This document shows, one piece after another, positions 8,448-17,726 of a stretch of 64,000 nucleotides of DNA. Both the position numbers and the translations under genes were made by a program. This DNA is from Elusimicrobiota bacterium (GTDB taxonomy: Bacteria > Elusimicrobiota > Elusimicrobia > Elusimicrobiales > Elusimicrobiaceae): assembly GCA_009778915.1 (NCBI GenBank), contig WRFH01000001.1:1-64000 (forward strand), in the 5' to 3' direction. Positions within the stretch are counted from its first letter, which is position 1. The number at the start of each line of letters is the position of its first letter. The notes under the pieces were generated by a model. The model had not been told where the DNA came from, did not search any database, and saw nothing but the letters and a program-made list of their open reading frames with translations.

Positions 8448-8801
8448 ATGTCTGAGAAAAACGTTGAAAAGAAAGCCGCAAAACAGCTTATGAGCCAGGA
8501 AAGAATACGCATAAAACTCCGCTCCTATGACCACAGAATGCTTGACGCAAGCGTAGCCAGAATCGTTGACACGGCTAAAAAAACCGGCGCCATCGTCGCC
8601 GGTCCGGTGCTTTTGCCCGTCAGAATTAAAAAATACACGCTGCTGCGCTCCCCGCATACGGACAAGAAGTCAAGAGAGCAGTTTGAAATGCGCGTTCACA
8701 AAAGATTAATTGATTTAAAGAGCCCCACCTCCAAAACGGTTGACGAGTTGATGAAACTTGACCTTCCAGCCGGCGTTGACGTGGCCATAAAATCCAATTA
8801 A
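8448..8801 (+). CDS. rpsJ: 30S ribosomal protein S10
   Basis: This is the first gene of the superoperon. The frame is open further upstream (a TTG at 8418), but the ATG at 8448 has AAGGA in front and gives 117 residues. The conserved core [21 protein letters not shown] and the [19 protein letters not shown] segment are typical of S10, a protein of the 30S head that also acts as NusE in antitermination. The N-terminus is about 15 residues longer than in E. coli and is Lys-rich. tuf, fusA, rpsG and rpsL do not precede it, as they do in many genomes; an unrelated lipoprotein gene does. Confidence 0.97.
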   Translation: MSEKNVEKKAAKQLMSQERIRIKLRSYDHRMLDASVARIVDTAKKTGAIVAGPVLLPVRIKKYTLLRSPHTDKKSREQFEMRVHKRLIDLKSPTSKTVDELMKLDLPAGVDVAIKSN

Positions 8802-8845
8802 CAATTTACGCGCGGCAACGCGCTTATATATAAGGAAGAAAATAA

Positions 8846-9652
8846 ATGACAGAAAATATGACACCAGCTGCTGACGCCGCTGCTCAAAACGAGCAAGCTA
8901 AGGCAGAAACTGTCAAAGAAGCTCCGGCCGCTTTCCGGTTTGTAATCGGCGAAAAAGTGGGCATGACGCAGCTCTTTGATGAAAAAGGCAACCTTCACGC
9001 GGTCTCCGTCGTAAAAGCGGGGCCGTGTAAAGTTGTCCGCGTCAGAACCCAGGAAAAAGACGGTTATTCGGCCGTCTGCATCGGTTTTGGCGAAGTTGAA
9101 GAAAAAGCTGTAAATAAACCGCAGGCCGGTTATTTCAAAAAGTCCTCTCAGGCTCCCGTTAAATATATGAAAGAGCACCGCTTGGCGGACGTTAAAGGTT
9201 TTGAAATCGGCCAGACGGTTTTACTTGAAAAGATTTTTAAACCCGGCGATTACGTCGACGTGCAGGGTAAAACAAAAGGCCGCGGTTTCGCCGGCGCCAT
9301 GAAAAGGCACGGCTTTAAAGGCCAGGCCGCTTCCCACGGCGCGTCCGACAGAGAAAGAGCTCCCGGCGGTTTAGCTTCCCGCAGGTCGCTCGGCAAAGTG
9401 CTTTCCGGCCAGAGAATGGCGGGGCATTACGGCGACGCTACGCAGACCGTGTCCAAGATTGAAGTTATCAAAGTAGACCAGGAAAACCAGCTGCTCTTTT
9501 TAAAAGGCTCGGTGCCGGGCGCGAAGGGCTCTTTAGTGTCCGTCTTAGAAACTTCCAAATTTAAAAAACATGTTACGGCTCCTATAGTGAGTGCCGTTTC
9601 CGCGTCAAAAGCGGCTAACGTCAAATCCTCCAAAGCCGCGGCTAAGAAGTAG
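8846..9652 (+). CDS. rplC: 50S ribosomal protein L3
   Basis: The 268-residue protein has the L3 hallmarks: IGEKVGMTQLFDEKG near residue 34, the long central loop KTKGRGFAGAMKRHGFKGQ that reaches toward the peptidyl transferase centre, and GQRMAGHYGD. It initiates assembly of the 23S 3-prime domain. Unusual features are a ~30-residue Ala/Gln/Glu-rich N-terminal extension and a Lys/Ala/Ser tail. AAGGAAG precedes the start; the 44-base gap from rpsJ has no other feature. Confidence 0.97.
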   Translation: MTENMTPAADAAAQNEQAKAETVKEAPAAFRFVIGEKVGMTQLFDEKGNLHAVSVVKAGPCKVVRVRTQEKDGYSAVCIGFGEVEEKAVNKPQAGYFKKSSQAPVKYMKEHRLADVKGFEIGQTVLLEKIFKPGDYVDVQGKTKGRGFAGAMKRHGFKGQAASHGASDRERAPGGLASRRSLGKVLSGQRMAGHYGDATQTVSKIEVIKVDQENQLLFLKGSVPGAKGSLVSVLETSKFKKHVTAPIVSAVSASKAANVKSSKAAAKK

Positions 9653-9662
9653 GTAGACAATT

Positions 9663-10298
9663 ATGGAAACAAAAGTTTTTAACATACAAGGGAATGAAGA
9701 AGGCAAAGTAAATTTGCCGGAATCATTATTCTCGGCCAAACCGAACGCGACTTTTTTACATGAAGTCGTCACCGCTTATTTAGCCAACCAGCGCAGCGGA
9801 ACGGCGGACGTTAAGACGCGGGCGGAAGTTTCCGGCACCGGCAAAAAGCCGTGGAAGCAGAAACATACCGGCCGCGCGAGACACGGTTCCATGCGTTCCC
9901 CGATTTGGAGAAAAGGCGGCGTGGCCTGGGGCCCGACTCCTCACTCCCGCAGGCAGGATTTGCCGGCGCAGAAACGCCGCGCGGCTCTCTTGCAGGCGTT
10001 GTCGGCAAAATACGCGGAGGGAAACGTCGTCGTGTTGAACGACGAAGGCGTTAAAGAAGCGAAGACCAAAACTTTCGCGGGCGCTTTAAAGAAAATCGAA
10101 GCGGGCAGAAAGCCGCTCATTTTAACCGCGCCTAAGACGGACGAAAAAGTTTTTATGTCCGCCAGGAACATAAGCGGGCTGGAATTAATCCCCGCGTCCG
10201 ATATTCACGCTTACGCCGTGCTTAACAGCAGCAAAGTGATTATCATAAAAAATGCCATTGAAACGCTGACTAACACTTTCGCGCAGGAGGCCAAATAA
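9663..10298 (+). CDS. rplD: 50S ribosomal protein L4
   Basis: The protein has 211 residues. The conserved loop GTGKKPWKQKHTGRARHGS, which lines the exit tunnel near the constriction, is at about 59-77, followed by RSPIWRKGGVAWGP. In E. coli L4 is also the autogenous repressor of the S10 operon; whether that holds here is unknown. Its stop overlaps the rplW start by one base (TAATG), so translation is probably coupled. Confidence 0.97.
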   Translation: METKVFNIQGNEEGKVNLPESLFSAKPNATFLHEVVTAYLANQRSGTADVKTRAEVSGTGKKPWKQKHTGRARHGSMRSPIWRKGGVAWGPTPHSRRQDLPAQKRRAALLQALSAKYAEGNVVVLNDEGVKEAKTKTFAGALKKIEAGRKPLILTAPKTDEKVFMSARNISGLELIPASDIHAYAVLNSSKVIIIKNAIETLTNTFAQEAK

Positions 10299-10594
10299 TG
10301 AAAACCGTATATGAAACCATCAAAAAGCCCTTGCTGACGGAAAAGAGTCTGCTTTTGAGGGACGAGCAAAACCGCTACAGTTTCGTCGTGGCCAAGACGG
10401 CCAGCAAAGGCGAAGTCAAAACCGCGGTAGAAAAATTTTTCAACGTTACGGTTGAAGGCGTGAACACTTGCGCTTTGAGAGGCAAAATTCACAAAATGGG
10501 CCGCTTTGCCGGAAAGAGAGCGGACTATAAAAAAGCGATAGTAACATTAAAAAAAGGCGATAAAATAGACGTCGTTGAAGCGACGGCTAAATAA
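10298..10594 (+). CDS. rplW: 50S ribosomal protein L23
   Basis: The protein has 98 residues. It begins with the family signature PLLTEKSLLL and has a typical basic loop (KIHKMGRFAGKRADYKKAIV). L23 sits at the tunnel exit and docks trigger factor and SRP. The start overlaps the rplD stop; GCAGGAGG within the end of rplD serves as ribosome binding site. Confidence 0.97.
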   Translation: MKTVYETIKKPLLTEKSLLLRDEQNRYSFVVAKTASKGEVKTAVEKFFNVTVEGVNTCALRGKIHKMGRFAGKRADYKKAIVTLKKGDKIDVVEATAK

Positions 10595-10609
10595 GGAGAT
10601 TTTTTAAAT

Positions 10610-11449
10610 ATGCCTATTAAGACATTCCGCCCTTACACTCCTTCCAGAAGAACAATAACGGTTGCCGATTTCTCCGAAATCACGAAAACCGCTCCTGAGA
10701 AGAAGCTTGTAAAGGGCATCAGAAAATCCGGCGGGCGCAATAATACCGGTATGGTCATGGTCCGCCACATCGGCGGAGGCCACAAACGCGCTTACAGACA
10801 AATTGATTTCAAAAGAGAGAAATACGGCATTCCCGCGAAAGTCGTCTCCGTCGAGTATGATCCGAACAGGAACGCCAGAATCTGTCTCTTAAATTACGCG
10901 GACGGCGAGAAACGCTATATCATTCAGCCGGTCGGTTTAAAAGCCGGCGACGAAGTTATGTCCGGCCCGACGGCGGAAGTTAAAACCGGCAACTGTCTTC
11001 CTCTTAAAAATATTCCCGACGGTACTTTTATACACGCGTTGGAACTTAAAGCCGGCAAAGGCGCGCAACTTGTCAGAAGCGCCGGTTCTCAGGCGCAGCT
11101 TATGGCTAAAGAAAACGATTACGCGCACGTCAAAATGCCGTCGGGCGAAATAAGATTAATCCCGGCAGCCTGCTGCGCGACTATCGGCCAGGTCGGCAAC
11201 ATTGAACACAACAACATCGTTATCGGCAACGCCGGCAGAAAGAGACACCGCGGCGTTAAACCGACGGTGCGCGGCGGCGCGATGAACGCCGTGGACCACC
11301 CGATGGGTGGCGGCCGCGGCCACAGCAAAGGCGGCAATATACCGCGCTCTCCGTGGAACCAGCCGTCACGCGGCTTAAAAACCAGACCGAGAAAAGTCTG
11401 GGACTGGATGATTGTCAGCGACAGAAGAAAATCTAAGGCGGGTAATTAA
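10610..11449 (+). CDS. rplB: 50S ribosomal protein L2
   Basis: The protein has 279 residues. It has the L2 N-terminal [19 protein letters not shown] region and the C-terminal [17 protein letters not shown] loop near the peptidyl transferase centre, keeping the His of VDHP. The second His of the E. coli VDHPHGGG motif is Met here, a variation I believe also occurs in other phyla. L2 is a primary 23S rRNA binder. AAGGAG lies ten bases before the start. Confidence 0.98.
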   Translation: MPIKTFRPYTPSRRTITVADFSEITKTAPEKKLVKGIRKSGGRNNTGMVMVRHIGGGHKRAYRQIDFKREKYGIPAKVVSVEYDPNRNARICLLNYADGEKRYIIQPVGLKAGDEVMSGPTAEVKTGNCLPLKNIPDGTFIHALELKAGKGAQLVRSAGSQAQLMAKENDYAHVKMPSGEIRLIPAACCATIGQVGNIEHNNIVIGNAGRKRHRGVKPTVRGGAMNAVDHPMGGGRGHSKGGNIPRSPWNQPSRGLKTRPRKVWDWMIVSDRRKSKAGN

Positions 11450-11451
11450 TT

Positions 11452-11736
11452 ATGGGAAGGTCAACAAAGAAAGGTCCTTTTATAGACGTTAATTTACTGG
11501 AAAAGGTTCAGGCGATGAATACTTCCAAAGATAAAAAACCCATCAAAACATGGGCGAGAGCCTGCACCATAGTGCCGGAATTTATAGGGCACACTTTCAT
11601 GGTGCATAACGGCAAAAAATTTCTTCCCGTATATATCAGCGAAAGAATGGTCGGCCACAAACTGGGCGAATTTTCTTTTACCAGAATATTTAAATCACAC
11701 GGCGGTATGACTAAAGAGTCAACCGCGCTGAAGTAA
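11452..11736 (+). CDS. rpsS: 30S ribosomal protein S19
   Basis: The protein has 94 residues, the normal length. [16 protein letters not shown] and the C-terminal [18 protein letters not shown] are diagnostic. S19 binds 16S rRNA in the head and contacts S13 and the 23S A-site finger region. It starts two bases after rplB. Confidence 0.98.
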   Translation: MGRSTKKGPFIDVNLLEKVQAMNTSKDKKPIKTWARACTIVPEFIGHTFMVHNGKKFLPVYISERMVGHKLGEFSFTRIFKSHGGMTKESTALK

Positions 11737-11746
11737 GAGGTGCGGC

Positions 11747-12103
11747 ATGGAAGCTAAATCAATAGCGAAATTTCAGAGGTACGGCAGCCGTAAGGTGGGT
11801 TTGGTTTTAGACCAAATCAGAGGTAAAAACGTTAAAGCGGCGGAAGGCGTTTTGCCGTTTATCGAGAAGACCACGGCGGAACTTGTTTACAAAACCGTGC
11901 ACAGCGCGGCCGCCAACCTGGAAGTAAAACTGGGCAAAAAAGTTGACATGGCTAAAGTTTATATTAAAGAAGCCTACGCCAACATCGGCCCTATGGGAAA
12001 TTTGAGAAGGATTCAGCCCGGCCCGCAGGGAAGGGCAATGCCTTATAAAAAGAGCATGTGCCACCTGACCGTGGTTGTTTCAGACGAAAAGGGAGGACGT
12101 TAA
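11747..12103 (+). CDS. rplV: 50S ribosomal protein L22
   Basis: The protein has 118 residues. The conserved [19 protein letters not shown] opening and the beta-hairpin around [21 protein letters not shown], which lines the nascent-chain tunnel, identify L22. A Gly/Arg-rich end follows. GAGG lies just before the start, ten bases after rpsS. Confidence 0.97.
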   Translation: MEAKSIAKFQRYGSRKVGLVLDQIRGKNVKAAEGVLPFIEKTTAELVYKTVHSAAANLEVKLGKKVDMAKVYIKEAYANIGPMGNLRRIQPGPQGRAMPYKKSMCHLTVVVSDEKGGR

Positions 12104-12106
12104 CTT

Positions 12107-12835
12107 ATGGGACATAAGATTAACCCCAGAGGGCTGAGATTGGGCTACACGCAGGACTGGCAGAGCCGCTGGTTCGCGCCGAAAAATATGCCGGCCTTAA
12201 TTATCGAAGACAGAAATATCAGAAATCTTATCGAAGAACGCTTTAAAATGGCGGCAATCAGTTTTACCGGCATTGAAAGAGCGGGCGCTTTTTTAAGAGT
12301 GAATATCCACACGGCCAGACCGGGCGTGGTAATCGGCAAAAAAGGCGCGGACATCGAGCAGCTCAGAAAAGATTTGGAAAAAATGACGGGCAGCAAAACT
12401 TTTGTCAACGTCGTGGAAATCAAAAATCCGGAAACGGACGCGAGCCTTGTCGCGCAGTCCATATGCATGCAGATAGAAAAACGCGCGCACTACGGCGCGG
12501 CCATGAAAAAGGCCATTGAAAAGGCTCTTTCCGGCAAAGCGCTGGGCATAAAAATAATGGTTTCCGGCCGCTTGGGCGGCGCGGAAATAGCGCGCACCGA
12601 ATGGAAACGCGAAGGCAGAGTTCCTCTGCACACGCTCTGCGCGGAAATTGATTACGGGTTTGCGGAGGCCATGACGGTCTCCGGCAAAATAGGCTGCAAA
12701 GTTTGGATTTTTAAGAAAACGCATTTCGCGAAATCGCCGAAAGAAATTTTGCACGAACTCAGAAAGCACAGAGAAATGGACGTCGCGACTGCAGCGGGCG
12801 TGACGGAAACCATTACTCCGGCGGAGGCTAGATAA
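12107..12835 (+). CDS. rpsC: 30S ribosomal protein S3
   Basis: The protein has 242 residues. A type 2 KH domain carries the GKKGADIE loop at about 76-83, and the C-terminal domain carries [23 protein letters not shown], typical of S3. It lies at the mRNA entry channel and takes part in the helicase activity of the ribosome. AGGACG precedes the ATG by a short spacer. Confidence 0.98.
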   Translation: MGHKINPRGLRLGYTQDWQSRWFAPKNMPALIIEDRNIRNLIEERFKMAAISFTGIERAGAFLRVNIHTARPGVVIGKKGADIEQLRKDLEKMTGSKTFVNVVEIKNPETDASLVAQSICMQIEKRAHYGAAMKKAIEKALSGKALGIKIMVSGRLGGAEIARTEWKREGRVPLHTLCAEIDYGFAEAMTVSGKIGCKVWIFKKTHFAKSPKEILHELRKHREMDVATAAGVTETITPAEAR

Positions 12836-12837
12836 CC

Positions 12838-13248
12838 ATGTTAATGCCCAAAAGAGTTAAATACAGAAAACCGTTTTCCGCCCCGCGCATAAAAGGCGTA
12901 GCCAAAAGAGGCGCGACTGTCGCCTTCGGCGAATACGGCCTTAAGGCGCTTGAGCCGAAATGGGTAACCGCGCGGCAAATCGAATCCGCGCGTATCACAA
13001 TTTCCCGCTACGCTAAAAAGAAAGGGAAAATGTGGACGAGGATTTTCCCGGACAAAGCCATTACCAAACACCCGGCTGAAACCCGCATGGGTAAAGGCAA
13101 AGGCGCGCCGGACCATTGGGTTGCCGTCGTAAAACCCGGGCACATTTTATTTGAAGTGGAAGGGCTTGACCTTGCCACGGCGAAAGAGGCGCTTAAAATG
13201 GCGTCTGACAAACTGCCCATCAAAACCAAATTGGTAGCCAGAAGATAA
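12838..13248 (+). CDS. rplP: 50S ribosomal protein L16
   Basis: The protein has 136 residues. [11 protein letters not shown] matches the conserved L16 start, so the first Met is kept. [15 protein letters not shown] and [16 protein letters not shown], which reach the A-site tRNA elbow region, are present. It follows rpsC by two bases, with GGAGG inside the end of rpsC. Confidence 0.97.
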   Translation: MLMPKRVKYRKPFSAPRIKGVAKRGATVAFGEYGLKALEPKWVTARQIESARITISRYAKKKGKMWTRIFPDKAITKHPAETRMGKGKGAPDHWVAVVKPGHILFEVEGLDLATAKEALKMASDKLPIKTKLVARR

Positions 13249-13250
13249 TT

Positions 13251-13454
13251 ATGAAAACGAAAGAAAAAGAAAATTTAAAAAAGAAAGGCGCGGCGGAGCT
13301 TAAAGATTTGCTCGTCAAAGCGCAGGAAAAGAAATTTGACCTTCTTTTCAAACACAGCACGACACCGCTGTCAAACCCGCAGGAAATTAAATTTATCAGA
13401 AAAGAAATTGCTCTTCTGAAAACTTTAATAGCGCAAAAAGAGGAAGCGAAATAA
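13251..13454 (+). CDS. rpmC: 50S ribosomal protein L29
   Basis: This 67-residue, highly charged two-helix protein has the family core [20 protein letters not shown] and a late [12 protein letters not shown] helix. L29 binds near the exit tunnel beside L23. It is packed tightly between rplP and rpsQ, and its position and length support the call despite low overall conservation. Confidence 0.95.
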   Translation: MKTKEKENLKKKGAAELKDLLVKAQEKKFDLLFKHSTTPLSNPQEIKFIRKEIALLKTLIAQKEEAK

Positions 13455-13455
13455 T

Positions 13456-13725
13456 ATGGAAAATACAGAAACCCGCGGAAAGAGAAAAATTTTAGCCGGC
13501 GTCGTCGTATCGGACAAAGGCGACAAGACCTGCGTCGTGGAAGTGGAAAGGCTTGTAAGGCACGGGCTTTACAGCAAAACGCTGAGAAAAACGGCCAGAT
13601 ACCATGCGCACGACGAAGGGAACGAAGCAAAAACCGGTGACAAAGTTGAAATAATGAGCACCAGGCCTATAAGCAAACTCAAAAGATGGAGAGTTTGCCG
13701 CATAGTTGAAAAGGCCGTTAATTAA
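13456..13725 (+). CDS. rpsQ: 30S ribosomal protein S17
   Basis: The protein has 89 residues. It has the OB-fold S17 pattern: [25 protein letters not shown] near the start, [10 protein letters not shown], then the [20 protein letters not shown] signature. It binds 16S rRNA helix 11. It begins one base after rpmC. Confidence 0.97.
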   Translation: MENTETRGKRKILAGVVVSDKGDKTCVVEVERLVRHGLYSKTLRKTARYHAHDEGNEAKTGDKVEIMSTRPISKLKRWRVCRIVEKAVN

Positions 13726-13740
13726 TACGGAGTATAACGT

Positions 13741-14109
13741 ATGATTCAATTGAGAAGTATTATAAACGTGGCGGACAATTCGGGCGCTAGAAAAGTGCAG
13801 TGCTTTAAAGTGCGCGGCGGCCACCACCGGGATATTGCGACTTTGGGAGACGTTATTATGTGCTCCGTCAGAGACGCAATCCCTACGTCGTCCATTAAAA
13901 AAGGGGACGTGCTGCGCGCGGTAGTCGTGCGCGTCGCGCGCGAAAAGAGAAGAAAAGACGGCTCTTATATCAGATTTGACGAAAACGCCGTCTGCATCGT
14001 CAACGAAAACGGGGAACCGAAAGGCACCCGCGTGTTCGGCCCCATCGCAAGGGAATTGAGGGACAAGAATTTCTTAAAAATTATTTCTCTCGCGCCGGAG
14101 GTTATATAA
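13741..14109 (+). CDS. rplN: 50S ribosomal protein L14
   Basis: The protein has 122 residues, the standard length. [22 protein letters not shown] and [27 protein letters not shown] are near-perfect family matches. L14 forms an inter-subunit bridge and is the docking site of RsfS. CGGAG precedes the ATG. Its stop overlaps the rplX start. Confidence 0.98.
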   Translation: MIQLRSIINVADNSGARKVQCFKVRGGHHRDIATLGDVIMCSVRDAIPTSSIKKGDVLRAVVVRVAREKRRKDGSYIRFDENAVCIVNENGEPKGTRVFGPIARELRDKNFLKIISLAPEVI

Positions 14110-14414
14110 TGTTGAAAAAAAATGATACGGTAAAAATACTAACCGGCAAAGACAAAGGCAAAACGGGCGAGATTAAAGAAATTATCGCCGCCAAGAACCA
14201 GGTTATCGTCACCGGCATAAACATTGTCAGCAAGCACGAGAAACCGGCGGGCAATAAAAAAGGCGGCATTATAAAAAAGGAAGCGCCTCTGCATATTTCA
14301 AACGTGGCGGTAGTTTGCAAGAAATGCAAAGAAGCCATGACGCCGAAAATCCATATTTCGGACAAAGGCGTAAAAACCAGAATATGCCGCGCATGCGGGG
14401 AAACCGTTAAATAA
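14109..14414 (+). CDS. rplX: 50S ribosomal protein L24
   Basis: The protein has 101 residues. The KOW motif (DTVKILTGKDKGKTGEI) is at about 6-22, followed by GGIIKKEAPLHISNVAVV. The C-terminus holds two cysteine pairs (CKKC, CRAC), a possible zinc ribbon found in some L24 proteins. It overlaps rplN by one base. Confidence 0.97.
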   Translation: MLKKNDTVKILTGKDKGKTGEIKEIIAAKNQVIVTGINIVSKHEKPAGNKKGGIIKKEAPLHISNVAVVCKKCKEAMTPKIHISDKGVKTRICRACGETVK

Positions 14415-14426
14415 GGTTAAGTAAAA

Positions 14427-15002
14427 ATGACAACAGAAAAGAAAACCACAAAGGCTTACGAGCCGCGAATAAAAACTTTGTATAACGGCAAAGTTCTGCC
14501 CGCGCTTATGAAAGACATGGGCGTAAAAAGCCCTATGGCCGCGCCGAAACTTGAGAAAATAGTCATCAACATAGGCGTGCCCGAAGCAAGGGAAGACATT
14601 AAAGTCCTTGACATCTGCAAAGAGGACCTTACGGCCATTTCCGGCCAGGCCCCGCAGGTCAGAAGGGCCAAAAAATCCATTTCAAACTTCAAACTCCGCG
14701 AAGGCATGCCCATAGGGCTGCGCGTAACTCTGCGCGGGGACAGAATGTATGATTTTATGGACCGTTTTATTTCCATAGCCGCGCCGCGCATACGCGACTT
14801 CCAGGGATTTTCCGAGAAGTGCTTTGACGGCAAAGGCAATTTGAACTTAGGTATAAAAGAGCATTATATTTTTCCGGAAGTCAACGTTGAAAAATCACCT
14901 AAGCCGCATGGTATGAACATTACGTTCGTCACCACAGCCAAAAACGACGGCGGCGGATTACTGCTTATGAGTTACTTAGGCCTGCCGTTCAGAAAGAAAT
15001 AA
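14427..15002 (+). CDS. rplE: 50S ribosomal protein L5
   Basis: The protein has 191 residues. LEKIVINIGVPEAREDIKVL, GLRVTLRGDRMYDFMDRFI and RIRDFQGFSEKCFDGKGN are diagnostic. L5 carries 5S rRNA to the central protuberance and contacts P-site tRNA. It is about ten residues longer at the N-terminus than E. coli L5. Confidence 0.98.
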   Translation: MTTEKKTTKAYEPRIKTLYNGKVLPALMKDMGVKSPMAAPKLEKIVINIGVPEAREDIKVLDICKEDLTAISGQAPQVRRAKKSISNFKLREGMPIGLRVTLRGDRMYDFMDRFISIAAPRIRDFQGFSEKCFDGKGNLNLGIKEHYIFPEVNVEKSPKPHGMNITFVTTAKNDGGGLLLMSYLGLPFRKK

Positions 15003-15014
15003 GGAGTTTTTACA

Positions 15015-15200
15015 ATGGCTACAAAAGCATGGGTTGCAAAAATGGCAAAACCGCAAAAGTTCGCGGTCCGGTACCATAACAGGTGCCAGGTCTGCGGCCG
15101 TCCCAGAGGTTATTACAGGGATTTCGGCCTTTGCAGAATATGCCTCAGAAAAATGGCGCACCAGGGTTTAATCCCGGGCTTGCGCAAATCCAGCTGGTAA
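15015..15200 (+). CDS. rpsZ: 30S ribosomal protein S14, zinc-binding (type Z)
   Basis: This is the short 61-residue C-plus form. It has [25 protein letters not shown], where four Cys in two CxxC pairs bind zinc, and it ends in the typical IPGLRKSSW. It takes the usual place between rplE and rpsH. AAGGAG lies eight bases before the start. The name rpsN is also used. Confidence 0.97.
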   Translation: MATKAWVAKMAKPQKFAVRYHNRCQVCGRPRGYYRDFGLCRICLRKMAHQGLIPGLRKSSW

Positions 15201-15203
15201 ATT

Positions 15204-15287
15204 AAAGGAGATTGCCGGTTTAGAAACTAACTCCGCGGCAAAAATTTAAATGCGGAAAGTAGTTTTGAGACGGCAAAAAAGCACATG
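15204..15287 (+). promoter_or_regulatory. Structured rpsH leader: Shine-Dalgarno and start codon split by a hairpin
   Basis: AAAGGAG at 15204-15210 is the only good ribosome binding site, yet rpsH starts at 15285. Between them three nested helices can form: TTGCCG/CGGCAA (15212-15217 with 15271-15276), AAACTA/TAGTTT (15224-15229 with 15260-15265) and TCCGC/GCGGA (15232-15236 with 15252-15256). If folded, the Shine-Dalgarno would lie one base plus eight bases from the ATG, normal spacing. S8 is the known autogenous repressor of the spc operon in E. coli, so a regulatory site here is plausible. Confidence 0.6.
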
Positions 15288-15677
15288 GACCCAATATCGG
15301 ATTTCTTAACAAGAATAAGAAACGCAAACGCAAAAAGAAAAGAGAAGGTTGACATACCGTTCTCCAAAATTAAAACTGAAATAGCGCGTGTTTTGAAAGA
15401 GGAAGGTTATATTTCAAACTTCAAAGCCGTGCATAACGAAACAAAAGGCGGGGTTGTAAGAGTTTTCTTAAAATATACGCCTGAGAATGACGCCGTAATC
15501 AGCGGCCTTAAAAGGCTTTCGCGCCCCGGCCAGAGGGTTTACAGTTCTTACTCTGACATACCCAAGGTGCGCGGCGCTTTCGGCATAACCATTTTATCAA
15601 CGTCCAAAGGCATAATGACAGACGCGCAGGCTAAGGAAACAAAGCTCGGCGGCGAACTGCTGTGCCAGGTCTGGTAA
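15285..15677 (+). CDS. rpsH: 30S ribosomal protein S8
   Basis: The protein has 130 residues. MDPISDFLTRIRNANAKRKEKVDIP and the C-terminal STSKGIMTDAQAKETKLGGELLCQVW match S8. The start is fixed by homology; no nearer Shine-Dalgarno exists. The gene is preceded by an 84-base structured leader, unlike its neighbours, which follow each other by 0-24 bases. Confidence 0.98.
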   Translation: MDPISDFLTRIRNANAKRKEKVDIPFSKIKTEIARVLKEEGYISNFKAVHNETKGGVVRVFLKYTPENDAVISGLKRLSRPGQRVYSSYSDIPKVRGAFGITILSTSKGIMTDAQAKETKLGGELLCQVW

Positions 15678-15688
15678 GCGGGGGATAT

Positions 15689-16246
15689 ATGAGCAGAATA
15701 GGAAAAAAACCAATAACAATCCCCGCCAAAGTCAAAGTTGAAATTAAAGGCGGCGTTATTAACGCCAACGGCCCGCTCGGCGCGCTAAGCTACAAATTGC
15801 CCGCCGGCATTACGGCCGCCGTGGAAAACGGCGTTTTGAATATTAAAATCGAAGACGCTTCAAAAGAAAAACTTTTAAACGCCGTGCACGGCACGACGCG
15901 CGCCAACGTCAACAACATTATAAACGGCGTCGAAAAAGGCTTTTCAAAATCTTTGGAAATCATCGGCCTCGGCTACAAAGCCATCGTCGCCGGGCAGAAA
16001 CTTACGATAGAGGTTGGTTTATCCCACCCGGTAATTTTGGACATTCCCAAAGGTTTGACCGCGGCGTTTGAAATTAAAACCAACACGCTTGAAATTAAAG
16101 GAAGCGACAAATTTATGGTGGGCGACTTCGCCGCCAAAATCAGGAACATCAGGCCTCCGGAGCCGTACAAAGGCAGCGGCATTAAATACGTCGGCGAATA
16201 TATCGCCAGAAAAGCCGGCAAGACGGCCGCGACGGGGAGCAAATAA
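15689..16246 (+). CDS. rplF: 50S ribosomal protein L6
   Basis: The protein has 185 residues. The frame is open from 15662, but [18 protein letters not shown] at 15689 is the conserved L6 start and has GGGGG upstream. The C-terminal [23 protein letters not shown] is diagnostic. L6 lies near the sarcin-ricin loop. Confidence 0.97.
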   Translation: MSRIGKKPITIPAKVKVEIKGGVINANGPLGALSYKLPAGITAAVENGVLNIKIEDASKEKLLNAVHGTTRANVNNIINGVEKGFSKSLEIIGLGYKAIVAGQKLTIEVGLSHPVILDIPKGLTAAFEIKTNTLEIKGSDKFMVGDFAAKIRNIRPPEPYKGSGIKYVGEYIARKAGKTAATGSK

Positions 16247-16248
16247 TT

Positions 16249-16614
16249 ATGGCAACCAAGAACGAAAGATACCAGTACCGTAAAGACAGAACCCGCAAAC
16301 ATCTTATCGCGGGCGGCATAAGCAAGCCGCGCCTGTCGGTTTACAGAAGCTTGAAATATATTTACGCGCAGGTTGTCGACGATATCGAAGGTAAAACGCT
16401 TGTTTCCGCGACGACTTTGTCAAAAGAACTTGACGGCAAATATGAAAAATCCGGCAAAAGCATAGAAGCGGCCAAAGCGCTGGGCTCCGTTATAGCCAAA
16501 AAAGCTTTGGACAAAGGCGTAAAAGAAGTTATGTTTGACCGCGGCGGCAGAATTTACCACGGCAGAATAAAAGCGCTGGCAGACGCGGCGAGAGAAGCCG
16601 GTTTAAAGTTTTAA
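16249..16614 (+). CDS. rplR: 50S ribosomal protein L18
   Basis: The protein has 121 residues. [20 protein letters not shown]-type core (here KPRLSVYRS), [17 protein letters not shown] and the ending [24 protein letters not shown] identify this 5S rRNA-binding protein. It starts two bases after rplF. Confidence 0.97.
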   Translation: MATKNERYQYRKDRTRKHLIAGGISKPRLSVYRSLKYIYAQVVDDIEGKTLVSATTLSKELDGKYEKSGKSIEAAKALGSVIAKKALDKGVKEVMFDRGGRIYHGRIKALADAAREAGLKF

Positions 16615-16623
16615 GGATTTAAA

Positions 16624-17208
16624 ATGATTAACACTGAAACCAATAAAAAAGAAAAAAGAGAGCCGAGAGGCAAAAGAGGGGATTTCCCCAAAAGAGAGCA
16701 GGAAGGCGCGATGACGGTAGTCAACGTCGCCAGAACCGCGAAAGTGGTAAAAGGCGGAAAGAGATTCGGGTTCCGCGCGTTAGTCGTCGTCGGCAACGGC
16801 AGCGGCAAAGTCGGCGCGGCAATCGGCAAAGCCAATCAGGTGCAGCTTGCCATAAACAAAGCTGAGTCTCACGCCAGAAAACATATGATAACTTTCCCGG
16901 TCGTCAACGAAACCATTCCGCATGAAACCATCGGTAAATTCGGCGCCAGTTCCGTCTGGATGCAGCCGGCGGCCCCCGGTTCCGGCGTTATAGCCGGCGC
17001 GGGCGCGAGGGCCGTGTTTGAGGCGGGCGGCATTAAAAATATTTTATCCAAATCGCTGGGCAGCACAAACGCCTGCAATTTGGTTTACGCGACGTTAGAG
17101 GCTTTAAAAACTTTAAAAAGCCGCGCCGCGGTAGAAGCTTTAAAAGGTAAAAACACGCCCGTTCCTGCGGCGGCGGAAACCGCTCCGGCGGAAGTCAAGG
17201 GGGCATAA
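16624..17208 (+). CDS. rpsE: 30S ribosomal protein S5
   Basis: The protein has 194 residues. It has the double-stranded RNA binding region with VVKGGKRFGFRALVVVGNG and the signature IPHETIGKFGASSVWMQPA. S5 acts in decoding fidelity. An Ala/Pro/Glu-rich tail of about 15 residues is added at the C-terminus. rpmD usually follows here, but rplO does. Confidence 0.98.
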   Translation: MINTETNKKEKREPRGKRGDFPKREQEGAMTVVNVARTAKVVKGGKRFGFRALVVVGNGSGKVGAAIGKANQVQLAINKAESHARKHMITFPVVNETIPHETIGKFGASSVWMQPAAPGSGVIAGAGARAVFEAGGIKNILSKSLGSTNACNLVYATLEALKTLKSRAAVEALKGKNTPVPAAAETAPAEVKGA

Positions 17209-17211
17209 ACA

Positions 17212-17712
17212 ATGGTAACTCTAAATAAATTAGCCCCGAAATACGGGTCCAAAAAAGTCAGAAGAAGAATCGGTTTAGGCATAGGCAGCGGCATGGGCCG
17301 CAGCTCAACCAAAGGCATGAAAGGCCAGACTTCGCGCTCCGGCAACACGAGAAAAGAGAGCAAAGAAGGCGGCCAGATGCCGTTATACAGAAGGGTGCCG
17401 AAAAGCGGTTTCTCCAACGTGGAATTTGCAAAAAGATACGCTTACGTCAACATAGGTTCCCTTGAAAAAGTTTTCAATGCCGGCGCTGAAGTCACGCCCG
17501 AAATTTTGAAAAAAGAAGGCTTAGTTAAATGCGTTGAGCGCGTAAAAGTGCTGGGCGACGGCGAACTTAAAAAAGGCTTGAAGGTCAGCGCGCACGGTTT
17601 CTCGGCGTCCGCGAAAGCAGCCATCGAAAAAGCCGGCGGCAGCGTAACGGTTCTTGTCAAAAAAGAAGAACCCAAAGTCCCGGCCAAAAAAGCAAAAGCC
17701 GTTAAGAAATAA
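17212..17712 (+). CDS. rplO: 50S ribosomal protein L15
   Basis: The protein has 166 residues. RRIGLGIGSGMGRSSTKGMKGQ is the conserved Gly/Lys-rich extension that threads into 23S rRNA, followed by EGGQMPLYRRVPKSGF and a globular C-terminal domain with ITPEILKKEGL-type residues. The C-terminus ends in a Lys/Ala/Pro tail. It directly follows rpsE, so L30 is missing from this site. Confidence 0.97.
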   Translation: MVTLNKLAPKYGSKKVRRRIGLGIGSGMGRSSTKGMKGQTSRSGNTRKESKEGGQMPLYRRVPKSGFSNVEFAKRYAYVNIGSLEKVFNAGAEVTPEILKKEGLVKCVERVKVLGDGELKKGLKVSAHGFSASAKAAIEKAGGSVTVLVKKEEPKVPAKKAKAVKK

Positions 17713-17726
17713 GTTTTATTCGCAGT

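Noticed and set aside
12293-12769. Long antisense frame inside rpsC, and similar antisense frames in rplC, rplP, rpoA, glmM and ftsH
   Set aside because: Each lies wholly within a highly conserved gene, has no ribosome site, and its length is explained by GC-rich codon use on the other strand.
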